Assembly: GCA_029268615.1 (NCBI GenBank) | Contig: JAQWNM010000008.1 | Coordinates: 1 to 64,000 of the forward strand | DNA: 64,000 bases | From: SAR86 cluster bacterium | Lineage (GTDB): Bacteria; Pseudomonadota; Gammaproteobacteria; Magnimaribacterales; Magnimaribacteraceae | Direction: 5' to 3' | Part shown: positions 54,328-63,676 of the stretch, one piece after another | Position numbering within the stretch: the first letter of the stretch is position 1 | Layout: the number at the start of each line of letters is the position of its first letter | Notes under the pieces: model-generated | Told to the model about the DNA's origin: nothing | What the model saw: the letters and a program-made list of their open reading frames with translations, nothing else | Databases searched by the model: none | Made by a program: the position numbers and the translations under genes

Positions 54328-55758
54328 CTAAGAACCTGCATAAACTGGAGGTCGCTTATCTTTCCATGGCCTTGCAACCTCTAGCTGTGAAGCCAAGGAT
54401 AGCAATAATGCATCATCACCAAATTTTGCACTAAACATTGATCCTATTGGTAAATCTAAGTTACTCCAGTTTAATGGCACTGAAATACTGGGCTGTCCAG
54501 TTTGGTTATAAAGACCCGTAAAACCTGAATATGATAATAAATTATTTATATAAGTGCTTACATCCTTTGAAGACATATCAATTTCTCCTATCCTAACAGG
54601 AGGTTTATTCAATACTGGGCTTAGAATAACATCATAATTTTCCATAAAATTACCAAGAGTCCTTCCTGCCTGATGATTTAAGAGAGTTGCGTGAGCATAT
54701 TGATCTGCTGTGGCCTTTTTTCCGTTTTCATACATTCTATAAGTAATATGCTCTACATCACCCTCCTTAAGACTCCTTCCTAACTGTTGAGCTCTCATAT
54801 CTAAGGTTAATGCAACGTTTGCTGATATTATTGTACCCACAGCATTACCCAAAACCTCTACATCTAAATCAGGTGAAGCTAACTCTACATCATGTCCTAA
54901 TTCTTGACATAATTCAGCTGTATTCTTAATTGCATGAATAACTTCAGAATCTATTTCTTTGTCTTCGGGAAGAGATAAAGCAACCTTTAATTTCTTAGGA
55001 TAATTGGAGCAAGAAGATAAAAAAGTTTTCTTATTATGTGGAACTGAGTAAGGATCTCCCGGAGCAGGTCCAGAAGTGGCATCTAATAAGGCAGCTGAAT
55101 CTCTAACTGTCCGTGAAACACAGTGGCTAATAGATTGACCTGCCCAACCTTCCCCTCTATCTGGTCCAAATGGAGTTCTTGCCCTACTGGGTTTTAATCC
55201 AATTAAACCGCAACATGAAGCTGGAATTCTAATAGAACCTCCACCATCACTAGCATTAGCCATTGGTAAAACACCAGATGCTACAGCAGAAGATGCTCCG
55301 CCACTTGAACCACCTGAAGAATAGTCAAGATTCCAAGGATTTCTTGTAGGCCCATAAAGAGATGGCTCAGTAGTCACTGTTAAACCAAATTCTGGAGTAT
55401 TTGTTTTTCCAAAAATAACCAATCCTGCATTTAAGTATCTCTCCACCAAAGTACTATTATGATCAGCTATATTTTCTTTAAAAAAATTTGATCCATTAGT
55501 TAGCGCTGTCCCTGTAAGCATTAAGTGCAAATCCTTGAGTAAAAAAGGAACTCCCATGAAAGGACCATCTGGCAAACCTTTTGCTATTGACTTTCTAGCT
55601 TCATCATAGAGTTTATGCACAACTGCATTTGTTTGTGGATTAATGTTTTCATTTCTCTCTATAGCTTCATTAAGAAGATCCTCGGGTGACACTTCTTTAG
55701 ATTTAACTAAACTTGCTAGACCTATACCATCATATTTATCATATTCTTTAAAACTCAT
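54328..55758 (-). CDS. Amidase signature family hydrolase
   Basis: This 476-residue enzyme cleaves an amide or ester. It has the Lys-cisSer-Ser triad: Lys in VPFLLKDLH, the Gly/Ser signature SGGSSGGASSAVASG, and the nucleophilic Ser in SDGGGSIRIPASCCG. The overall length and TNGSNFFKENI region fit the amidase family, but the substrate cannot be told. It follows a dihydroorotase-type gene by 2 bases. Confidence 0.92.
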   Translation of the reverse strand: MSFKEYDKYDGIGLASLVKSKEVSPEDLLNEAIERNENINPQTNAVVHKLYDEARKSIAKGLPDGPFMGVPFLLKDLHLMLTGTALTNGSNFFKENIADHNSTLVERYLNAGLVIFGKTNTPEFGLTVTTEPSLYGPTRNPWNLDYSSGGSSGGASSAVASGVLPMANASDGGGSIRIPASCCGLIGLKPSRARTPFGPDRGEGWAGQSISHCVSRTVRDSAALLDATSGPAPGDPYSVPHNKKTFLSSCSNYPKKLKVALSLPEDKEIDSEVIHAIKNTAELCQELGHDVELASPDLDVEVLGNAVGTIISANVALTLDMRAQQLGRSLKEGDVEHITYRMYENGKKATADQYAHATLLNHQAGRTLGNFMENYDVILSPVLNKPPVRIGEIDMSSKDVSTYINNLLSYSGFTGLYNQTGQPSISVPLNWSNLDLPIGSMFSAKFGDDALLLSLASQLEVARPWKDKRPPVYAGS

Positions 55759-55760
55759 CT

Positions 55761-57092
55761 TTAACCTCTTGTAAATTCTATTTTTCTTCCTCTTACATTT
55801 TCTGAGACTTTTCCTTCACTATAAGCTATCTCTCCATTAATTAATGTCTTAATTATAGTAGAACTAAACTTATCGCCTTCAAAAGGCGACCAACCACATT
55901 TATATTCAAGATTCTCATCACTAATTAACTGTTCTTTTTCTGTATCAACTAGAACTATATCAGCCCAATAACCTTCCCTTAGAAACCCTCTTTCTTTGAT
56001 ATCAAATCTTTTGGCTACATTGTGTGAAGTTACCCTGGGGACATCTTCAAGAGATAAATCTCCCTCTTTATATAGTTCTAAAACACCCAATAAGGTATGT
56101 TGTATACTAGGCATTCCTGAAGGGCATGTAAAGTAAGGGTTCTCTTTAGCCTTTTTATCATGAGGAGCATGATCAGTAGCAACAAAATCAATTAGACCAG
56201 ATTTTAGAGCTTGTCTTAATGCCAATTTATCTTGTTGATCTTTAATAGACGGATTACATTTAATTAATGTACCTTTTATTGCATAATCAGATGAAGAAAA
56301 AAATAAATGTGGAATACATACTTCGGCAGTTATTTTCTTTTTTTCAATATTGTCATTCGAAAATAATAATAACTCTTCTTTTGTTGAAACATGCAAAATG
56401 TGTAAATTGGAATTAAATTTTGTAGCCAAGTCTACAGCTTTCTTACTTGAAGCTAAACACGCCTCTCTAGACCTAATGAATTCATGATTTTCTATGGGAA
56501 TATCTTCACCATATCTAAGTCTATATTCTTTTTCGAGAGAAAGGATCATTGGAGTATCTTCGCAATGAGTAGTAATTATAACCGGCGAATCCTTAAATAT
56601 GTTTTCTAAGCTGACAGGATTATCAACTAAAAGATTACCGGTCGAAGAACCCATGAAAACTTTTACACCACAAACTTCATAAGGGTTTATAGACCTTATT
56701 TCATCTATATTGGTATTACTAGTACCCATGTAAAAAGAGAAATTCGCATGTGAGTTATTGCTAGCTATTTCTATTTTTTCTTTCCATAGATCATGAGTTA
56801 ATGTTGGTGGAAGTACATTTGGCATATCCATAAAAGAAGTTGTACCTCCTGCAACAGCTGCTCTTGATTCAGAATATATGTCTCCTTTGTCTGTTAAACC
56901 AGGTTCTCTAAAGTGCACCTGATCATCTATAACACCTGGCATGAGAGTTAAGCCAGCGCCATCAATGAAATCCCCTTGAGGTTCTATTAATTTATCTATT
57001 TTTTCTATCTTGCCATTTTTAATTAAGATATCTTTTTCTTCTACAAGGCCCTCATTTACTACTCTGCTATTTATTATTGTGAGATTATTCAT
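55761..57092 (-). CDS. Dihydroorotase-like cyclic amidohydrolase, class I, first metal His replaced by Gln
   Basis: Dihydroorotase closes carbamoyl-aspartate to dihydroorotate; relatives open hydantoins or dihydropyrimidines. The 443-residue barrel has GGTTSFMDMPN, the Lys that is normally carboxylated (Lys144 in GVKVFMGSSTGN), HCED (His176), HVS (His234) and ATDHAPH. The first metal motif reads DDQVHFREPG (Gln58-x-His60) instead of HxH. From memory, Bacteroidetes dihydroorotases share this QVH form. It may be the cell's PyrC or a catabolic cyclic amidase; the amidase lies 2 bases away. Confidence 0.85.
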   Translation of the reverse strand: MNNLTIINSRVVNEGLVEEKDILIKNGKIEKIDKLIEPQGDFIDGAGLTLMPGVIDDQVHFREPGLTDKGDIYSESRAAVAGGTTSFMDMPNVLPPTLTHDLWKEKIEIASNNSHANFSFYMGTSNTNIDEIRSINPYEVCGVKVFMGSSTGNLLVDNPVSLENIFKDSPVIITTHCEDTPMILSLEKEYRLRYGEDIPIENHEFIRSREACLASSKKAVDLATKFNSNLHILHVSTKEELLLFSNDNIEKKKITAEVCIPHLFFSSSDYAIKGTLIKCNPSIKDQQDKLALRQALKSGLIDFVATDHAPHDKKAKENPYFTCPSGMPSIQHTLLGVLELYKEGDLSLEDVPRVTSHNVAKRFDIKERGFLREGYWADIVLVDTEKEQLISDENLEYKCGWSPFEGDKFSSTIIKTLINGEIAYSEGKVSENVRGRKIEFTRG

Positions 57093-57108
57093 TTATTACT
57101 TCTAATTT

Positions 57109-58782
57109 TTATTTTGAAACATTTAAACCTGCCCTTCTACCCGAAAAGATGCAATCGCTGATTGATAAGCCGCTGACATAGATATTCGAACAAATACCAA
57201 CTGCAGTCCTTCCTGCTGCATACAATCCTTTTATATCTTCTCCCTTACAATCTTTAACATTGCCAGTTTCTTCATTTACCACCAAACCGCCTAAAGTTAA
57301 TACGGCGCACGGAAAATATTTACTGTCCACTGACACATCCATTGCATAGAAAGGACCTTTACTTATCTCCCTACAATCTTCTGAAGACTTACCAAATTTA
57401 TCTTTCTTCTTCCCTTTAGCAACTAAATTATATTGTTCTATTGATGAATATAGCTTTAATGGCGACATACCGCACTTTTTAGCTAAACCAGCAATGGTAT
57501 TTGATTTCTTTGAATTAAATAACATACTTAGTATTGCAGGGTTTCTCTGAAAAGGAAGAACTTTTCCCGGACCAATTTGTTTCCATGCCTCCTTCCTTAA
57601 AGAGCTATCCAGAATAAGAATAGCTTTACCTTCTTGCCTTTCACACATAGCATCTCCTAAAGTAGCTCCATAGACCATTTCATTTGAATATCTTGATCCT
57701 TCTTTATTAACAACTATTCCTTGACCCCATGCTAGAGGTGGGTTGAGAAACCTCCAAGCTGTAACTCTATCCATTAAATTAACGGCTGCGCCAACAGACT
57801 GCCCTAATCTTATGCCGGCACCGTTATCTCCTGTTGTCCCCAAAGGAATACCACCTTTGTATTTAGGAGCATAATAGCTCACCATCTTCTTGTTAAAAAT
57901 AAAACCTCCAGAGGATAAAACTACTCCCTTTGATGCTTTTATTAATTTTTTTATTCTAACTTTTTCTTCAATCTTAATAGCCTTATTTCTGTAGTAATTT
58001 GCTAGTGGCCTTATATACATTTGAAGAGCCTGTGCCCTCTGAGAATAAATTTTATGCAGCTTAGATAGTCTTGTTCCAGGTGGCATATGAAGGACTTCAA
58101 CTCCAATAATCTTATTTCTTCTATTAACAATAAGATTAGTAACTTCAGTTTGAAATAGAGTTTTGACTCCTTTCTTTATGGCTGACTCTAATAAAGGATT
58201 AAAAATTGCTATTCCAACTCCAGTCGCTAAAGATCTTCCTTTTATGTAGCCTTTGTGCCCTCTGGGAGCTGGCTTTGCTATTTTTGCATAACTTGGAACA
58301 AGGGAATTATCTGAATGATAAAGAAAATATTGCTTATTAGGATATGAAGTTTTTTTTGTATAAGTGGATGAATTAAACTTAACTCCATGACCAATCAGCC
58401 ACTCAAGATTAGACGGGCTCTCTTCGCAAAACTTATGCAAAGTTGAATCTTTAACAACTCCATCAGTTTCTATTTTTAAATATTTATACATTTCCTCTAC
58501 TGAATCCTTAACCTTAGCTTCTTTCTGAATTGAAGTTCCGCCACCGGCATAATAAATACCTCCGCTAGCTGCAGTTGCGCCTCCTCCAAAAAATCTATCT
58601 ATAACTAATACTTGTTTTTGATGGTCTGAAGCTTCAAGAGCAGATGCTATTCCTGCACCTCCACATCCCACTATAAGAACATCTGTCACTTCATCCCATT
58701 GAAGTTCTTTTTCAGATTGAGGTTTTAGAGGTTCTTTAATCTCTGAAAACCAATGATCATCTAATGGTGTTAAATTACTCAC
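57109..58782 (-). CDS. FAD-dependent oxidoreductase, 3-ketosteroid dehydrogenase-like
   Basis: This 557-residue flavoprotein begins with the dinucleotide loop DVLIVGCGGAGIASALEA (about 34-51) and GGGATAASGGIYYAGGGTS. It closes with LYAAGRTAVGICSNIYVSG and SISDCIFSGRRAG, a tail resembling the 3-oxo-5alpha-steroid 4-dehydrogenase group. A substrate-domain insertion lies between. Members dehydrogenate ring A of steroids or reduce C=C bonds, but sequence alone does not fix this one. It is between the Smr-like and dihydroorotase genes. Confidence 0.85.
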   Translation of the reverse strand: MSNLTPLDDHWFSEIKEPLKPQSEKELQWDEVTDVLIVGCGGAGIASALEASDHQKQVLVIDRFFGGGATAASGGIYYAGGGTSIQKEAKVKDSVEEMYKYLKIETDGVVKDSTLHKFCEESPSNLEWLIGHGVKFNSSTYTKKTSYPNKQYFLYHSDNSLVPSYAKIAKPAPRGHKGYIKGRSLATGVGIAIFNPLLESAIKKGVKTLFQTEVTNLIVNRRNKIIGVEVLHMPPGTRLSKLHKIYSQRAQALQMYIRPLANYYRNKAIKIEEKVRIKKLIKASKGVVLSSGGFIFNKKMVSYYAPKYKGGIPLGTTGDNGAGIRLGQSVGAAVNLMDRVTAWRFLNPPLAWGQGIVVNKEGSRYSNEMVYGATLGDAMCERQEGKAILILDSSLRKEAWKQIGPGKVLPFQRNPAILSMLFNSKKSNTIAGLAKKCGMSPLKLYSSIEQYNLVAKGKKKDKFGKSSEDCREISKGPFYAMDVSVDSKYFPCAVLTLGGLVVNEETGNVKDCKGEDIKGLYAAGRTAVGICSNIYVSGLSISDCIFSGRRAGLNVSK

Positions 58783-58787
58783 TATAT

Positions 58788-59012
58788 TTATAACTTTTGA
58801 ATCTTTATCTTGCCATATTCTAAACCTTCACCCGAATAATAATTTACAGAGTGTCTCTTTAATACGCTCAAAACAAGATTTATCATCGTACTGCTATTTC
58901 CGCAAATGATAGTTAAAGGTAATAAGTTTTGATTTAAAAAAATAAAATTCTCTACTAGAATATCTACTTCATTATGCTTTATTCCGTGTAAGTCTAAAAT
59001 ATGATTGCCCAT
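58788..59012 (-). CDS. Small Smr-domain-like protein
   Basis: This 74-residue protein has the DLHG opening of the Smr domain (ILDLHGIKHNEV) and the later LTIICGNSSTMINLVLSVLKRH where Smr proteins have a Gly-rich nucleic-acid-binding turn and helix. Stand-alone Smr domains are predicted nickases or RNA-cleaving proteins. It is the first of the run of minus-strand genes and is 5 bases from the flavoprotein gene. Function is uncertain. Confidence 0.72.
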   Translation of the reverse strand: MGNHILDLHGIKHNEVDILVENFIFLNQNLLPLTIICGNSSTMINLVLSVLKRHSVNYYSGEGLEYGKIKIQKL

Positions 59013-59272
59013 TAGTACTTAAATTTTATATGTAGATCCTTAAATTTCATGAAGAATGTTAGAATACCCTGTAATTTTAAGATTATATTTATTCTAATTT
59101 GTATTAGTTTCTTAAAGTAAAGTCTAAGAAATTATCAAACCTAAACATGTCTATATTATCATTCATGCTCTATATTCCATTTTTAAGTTAATTATAACTA
59201 ACTTTATGTTTGTAGCATTTAAATCAAAAATCTATAATCTGCCAAATAAATTTTATTACGAATATTAAAAAT

Positions 59273-61789
59273 ATGAAGATTTTGTACAGAAGATTCACTG
59301 CCTTTGCATTAATTTATACACTATTGGTAATTTCTCAGGCTACCTTATCTGATGAGATAGAGGAAGATAATCAACCGAAAGATTCTAATAAAGAATATGT
59401 AAAAGAAATGAATCATTACGAGGGTTTGATAGATATTTATCAGAATCCAAAAAATGCAGAAACATATTTTAAAATTAAGAAAGATCAGCTCAATCAAGAA
59501 TATATCTATTTTTCTCATGTAATAGATGGCATAGTTGAGGGGCGAAAAAATAGAGGAAGTTACCTAGATAATGGACTAATAAAGTTTGTTAAAATCTTTA
59601 ATTCAATAAGACTAATAAGAATAAATAGTTCCTTTAAGTATGATGAAGATAATGCACTATCTAACTCTCAGGGAGCAAATATCTCAGATGCTATCATTGA
59701 AGTCTTTCCAATAAAATCTGAAAACGAAGATGAATATATAATTGATGTAACATCACTTTTTTTATCTGAAAGTCTCACAAACATTAAGCCTTTACCTGAT
59801 CCTGAGAACCCTCATTTAAAAGGATTAAAATGGGGAAAAATTAATTCTAAAAAATCTCTTATTTCTAGAATACAAAATTATCCTAATAATTCTGACCTAG
59901 AAGTTGAATATTTATATGAAAATTCACCTATCTCCGAATCTTATGGTAAGGATAAATTTGAAGACATAATTGATTCAAGGAATATTATTCTTTCATTGAG
60001 GTATAGCTTTATAAAACCTCCCTCAAATAACTTTGAACCAAGATATGCTGATCAGAGGGTGGGATTCTTTAGTCAACGTATCACTAATCTAACTTCTAAA
60101 GATATTACTCCTTATGCAGATCTTATACACAAATGGTTTCTTGAAAAGAAAGAACCTGATAAAGAATTTTCTGAGCCAATTAAGCCAATTACTTTCTGGA
60201 TAGAAAATACCGCACCTAAAGAATTAATACCTTATATAAAAGAAGGCGTTTTAGCTTGGAATAATGCTTTCAAAAAGGCAGGTTTTTTAAATGCCCTGGA
60301 TGTAAAATTACAGCCTGATGATGCTGACTGGGATGCAGGGGACATCAGATATAATGTAATTAGATGGACTTCCTCTCCCAAACCGCCATTTGGTGGTTAC
60401 GGGCCTAGTTTTGTCAATCCAAGAACAGGGGAGATATTGGGTGCTGACATTATGCTGGAATGGGTCTATCTTACAAATAGACTTTTTGTTGATTCAATCT
60501 TTTCATATGAAAGCTATAATTCTATTGATTCATATTCTAACTGTTCAATTGATTCAATAACTCAAAGAAGTAATTTTCTAGCTACTTTGGTATCGAACTC
60601 TTCATCAGAAACGGAAAGTAAGATCATTGAGCAAGGTATAATTTCATTAGTTCTTCATGAAGTGGGTCACACCTTAGGTTTAAATCATAATTTTAAAGCT
60701 AGTTACTTACATGATCCTGTATCGATACATGATCAAAGTATAACTAGTAAAGAAGGAGTAACATCATCTGTAATGGATTATGCTCCTACTAACCTAGCAC
60801 CTTTAGGCAAGGAGCAAGGCGATTATTATGATACTTTTCCTGGTGTTTATGATGACTGGGCGATTGAATTTGCTTATACACCAGATTTAGGCTCAAATTC
60901 TATAGAAAAAATTTTATCTAAATCAGTAGACCCAAAATTAATGTTTGGAAATGATGCTGACGATATGAGAGGTCCAGGCAGAGGTATTGATCCAAGGGCT
61001 ATGGTTAGTGATTTGTCTAATGATCCAATTAAATATGCCGAAGAAAGAATCCAATTAATAAATAAAACGCTATCAGACTTACCTGAAAAGTTTAATAAAA
61101 AAGCAACCAGCTGGGAACAATATAGAAAAGCTTATATGCTATTAACTACTGACATAGGCAGATCTTTAGAAACTGCTTCACGCTACATAGGAGGTGTTTA
61201 TGTTAATCGAAGTTTTCCAGATCAAGATACGGATTTAGAACCTTTTGAACCAGTCCCATATAAAGTTCAAAAGAAAGCAATGCAAATGATTGCAAAGCAT
61301 GCTTTTGCACCAGATGCATTTACTCTAGATAAAAATTTAGCGAGTAAACTGCAACTAGAAAGAAGGGGGTTCGATTTTTATGGAGAACATGAAGACCCTC
61401 AAATTCTTAGAAGAATACTGTCTATTCAAACAGCCGTTATGAACCATTTATTGGATGGCTGGATGATGTACAGACTTTCAGATAGCGAATACTACGGAAA
61501 CAGCTACAGCTCTTCAGAGATGCTGAGAGATTTAACTGATGCCATCTTCTTAGAAGATGTCTCTTCACCAATAAACGCAATGAGAAGAAATTTACAAATT
61601 AGATATGTAAGAAGGCTACTAAATATTCTATCTCAAGATTATTATGATGATTTATCAGTTACTGCAGCTTATAGTTCTTTAAGATATATTGAAAAGATAA
61701 TTAGAAAAAACTCTAGAGATCAACCAACAATGGAACAAAGATCATTATTATCTTGGCTTATAGAATCTGGATTAGATAGAGCTCAATAA
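59273..61789 (+). CDS. Secreted zinc-dependent metalloprotease (DUF5117/DUF4953 type)
   Basis: This 838-residue protein has an N-terminal signal peptide (cleavage around residue 26). It carries the extended zinc motif HEVGHTLGLNH (462-472) with a Met turn in SSVMDYAP (about 498-505), as in metzincins. The long region before it (about 40-300) fits DUF5117/DUF5118-type domains, and a C-terminal helical domain follows. It should degrade protein outside the cytoplasm. It interrupts the minus-strand catabolic block, and its end is 1 base from the convergent Rieske gene. Confidence 0.9.
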   Translation: MKILYRRFTAFALIYTLLVISQATLSDEIEEDNQPKDSNKEYVKEMNHYEGLIDIYQNPKNAETYFKIKKDQLNQEYIYFSHVIDGIVEGRKNRGSYLDNGLIKFVKIFNSIRLIRINSSFKYDEDNALSNSQGANISDAIIEVFPIKSENEDEYIIDVTSLFLSESLTNIKPLPDPENPHLKGLKWGKINSKKSLISRIQNYPNNSDLEVEYLYENSPISESYGKDKFEDIIDSRNIILSLRYSFIKPPSNNFEPRYADQRVGFFSQRITNLTSKDITPYADLIHKWFLEKKEPDKEFSEPIKPITFWIENTAPKELIPYIKEGVLAWNNAFKKAGFLNALDVKLQPDDADWDAGDIRYNVIRWTSSPKPPFGGYGPSFVNPRTGEILGADIMLEWVYLTNRLFVDSIFSYESYNSIDSYSNCSIDSITQRSNFLATLVSNSSSETESKIIEQGIISLVLHEVGHTLGLNHNFKASYLHDPVSIHDQSITSKEGVTSSVMDYAPTNLAPLGKEQGDYYDTFPGVYDDWAIEFAYTPDLGSNSIEKILSKSVDPKLMFGNDADDMRGPGRGIDPRAMVSDLSNDPIKYAEERIQLINKTLSDLPEKFNKKATSWEQYRKAYMLLTTDIGRSLETASRYIGGVYVNRSFPDQDTDLEPFEPVPYKVQKKAMQMIAKHAFAPDAFTLDKNLASKLQLERRGFDFYGEHEDPQILRRILSIQTAVMNHLLDGWMMYRLSDSEYYGNSYSSSEMLRDLTDAIFLEDVSSPINAMRRNLQIRYVRRLLNILSQDYYDDLSVTAAYSSLRYIEKIIRKNSRDQPTMEQRSLLSWLIESGLDRAQ

Positions 61790-61790
61790 A

Positions 61791-62777
61791 TTAGATATAA
61801 AACTGCCCTACCCATTTTCTAAACTTATTTATTGGTCCATCCCCATCACAAAGCATAGGGTTTGGCCAATAAGATTTATTTTCCCATATGGGGATATCAT
61901 CATTAATGCCATTTGCTATACCATCTATGATGGCCATTCCTAGGGTGTCCTCTATATCTTTACTAACTTTCATTTGCCATCTTAATATAGAATTTTCTTT
62001 ATCAACCGGACATGAAGCGTTAACCATAACAAACTCTCCACCATCAGGAGGTAAATTTACCATCCTTAATAATACTTGACCCAACCCCCAAGATTCTCTG
62101 GTAAAAGTAGTAGTAAATTGTTCTTTATATGAACCCTTATATTTATCTGAAACACTATCACTATTTTCTGGATCCATTAATGTCTCGGCAACAGTTTTTC
62201 TATAGATTCCATCTATATATGCGTCTGTTTCAGGTAGTGAAGGAGATTGATGAACAGTTGGGAAATGGGCTTGATCTACATCATTTTCTGCAATCTCTTG
62301 AAGGCAAGTGCCAATATTATATTCAAAGAAATGAGATTTACCCCATTTATCAGAATCTCTATTAAATTCCTTAACCTCGGGTAGCTCAAAATAAGGTTCT
62401 TTACCTTCTGCATGATACCAGGCCATAATGATACCGTTTTGTTCAACAAGTTTATAAGTATCTAGAACTTGGTTTTGCGCTTTTATTGGAATTGAATCCG
62501 CGTAAGGAACATCTACACAAACTCCTTCTCCACTCCAAGCCCATCCATGAAATGGACAAACAATGGAATCTTTTGATACATGGCCACCATGACCTAAATG
62601 TGCTCCTAAGTGAGGGCAAAAAGGAGCAACCGCTTTTGACTGACCACTTTCAGTTCTAAATAGAACTACATCTTCTCCACAAAATTTTACTGTTTTAACT
62701 TCTCCTTCTTTAAGTTCATGACTCCAAGAAAGACAAAACCAGCCGTGAGGAATTTCTAAAGGTATTCTTGCATTCAT
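61791..62777 (-). CDS. Rieske [2Fe-2S] ring-hydroxylating oxygenase, large-subunit-like
   Basis: This 328-residue protein has the Rieske site C54-x-H56 and C74-x-x-H77 (FCPHLGAHLGHGG, then CPFHGWAW). The mononuclear iron site follows in NDVDQAHFPTVH (Asp168 bridge, His171, His176). The pattern resembles single-component steroid oxygenases of the KshA / cholesterol 7-desaturase type. Electrons would need a separate reductase, not seen here. An SDR gene ends 8 bases upstream in the same operon. The substrate is unknown. Confidence 0.92.
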   Translation of the reverse strand: MNARIPLEIPHGWFCLSWSHELKEGEVKTVKFCGEDVVLFRTESGQSKAVAPFCPHLGAHLGHGGHVSKDSIVCPFHGWAWSGEGVCVDVPYADSIPIKAQNQVLDTYKLVEQNGIIMAWYHAEGKEPYFELPEVKEFNRDSDKWGKSHFFEYNIGTCLQEIAENDVDQAHFPTVHQSPSLPETDAYIDGIYRKTVAETLMDPENSDSVSDKYKGSYKEQFTTTFTRESWGLGQVLLRMVNLPPDGGEFVMVNASCPVDKENSILRWQMKVSKDIEDTLGMAIIDGIANGINDDIPIWENKSYWPNPMLCDGDGPINKFRKWVGQFYI

Positions 62778-62785
62778 AAATTCTC

Positions 62786-63664
62786 CTAAAATAAATCTGG
62801 AATATCTGGGTTGGTTCTATTTATTAAACTATCTACAAAATCTTTATATGATTTATCGCTTTCTGGATTTTCTGGCATTAACCAATATTTATCATCTTTT
62901 ATTCCATTTAAACAAAATTCAGCAACTTCATCGGGATGAGTAGTTTTTAGTTCTTTACCCATTGAGCTAACCATTTCTTTCATTGCTTCTAGTGATTCTA
63001 TTTTAAAAACTGGTTCAGATTCTTGTGCTAAGTTTTCAGGTCTATTTCTCTCGGAACCATACAAACCTGTTTCAACTACATGAGGTCCAGGAAATAATAT
63101 TGAGACTCCTATAGACGCCTGCAAAGATAGAAGTTGAAAATATAATGCCTCTGATATCGTAGCAACTGAAGATTTAGTAGTCGCATATATAGGAGTAGAA
63201 GGATAAGTTACTAATACTCCATTTCCTGAGCAGGTATTAATAACTCTGGCTTCTTCTCCATGAGCAAGCATTAAAGGCACGAAAACTTTAATTCCATGAA
63301 TGACTCCCCATACATTTACTTTAAAAGCCCACTCCCAATCGTTAATAGACAGATCCCAGAGAGGGAAAGAAGCCTCTTGTGGAGCTATTCCTGCATTATT
63401 AAATAATAAATGTACATTACCTAAATCATTATTGACTGAGTTACTTAGGTCTTTAATAGAATCAAGTTCTGCAACATTTGTAACATAAGTCTTAACATTA
63501 AGGCCCTCCTCATTTAAGAGATTTGCAGCATTATCTAAAGCATCCTCTTCTATGTCTGCTAAAGCAACCTTAGCACCTTCTTTAGCTAAAAAACGTCCTA
63601 AAGATAATCCCACCCCGCTGGCACCACCAGTAATAACTGCCACTTTATTTTTATAATTTTTCAT
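62786..63664 (-). CDS. SDR oxidoreductase
   Basis: This 292-residue SDR has TGGASGVGLSLG (about 12-23), NNAGIAPQ (about 89-96), catalytic Ser in NTCSGNGVLV and YATTKSS for Tyr/Lys. The C-terminal part after the active site is longer than in FabG-like proteins and includes HVVETGLYGSERNRP, typical of a group found near oxygenases in steroid- or alkane-degrading bacteria. It lies between the Rieske oxygenase and the acetoacetate-decarboxylase-like gene (12-base gap). Confidence 0.87.
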   Translation of the reverse strand: MKNYKNKVAVITGGASGVGLSLGRFLAKEGAKVALADIEEDALDNAANLLNEEGLNVKTYVTNVAELDSIKDLSNSVNNDLGNVHLLFNNAGIAPQEASFPLWDLSINDWEWAFKVNVWGVIHGIKVFVPLMLAHGEEARVINTCSGNGVLVTYPSTPIYATTKSSVATISEALYFQLLSLQASIGVSILFPGPHVVETGLYGSERNRPENLAQESEPVFKIESLEAMKEMVSSMGKELKTTHPDEVAEFCLNGIKDDKYWLMPENPESDKSYKDFVDSLINRTNPDIPDLF

Positions 63665-63676
63665 AAAATTCTTGAC

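Noticed and set aside
59144-59206. 20-codon minus-strand frame in the gap before the metalloprotease
   Set aside because: It is too short and has no helix or conserved feature to support it; the gap is treated as promoter sequence.
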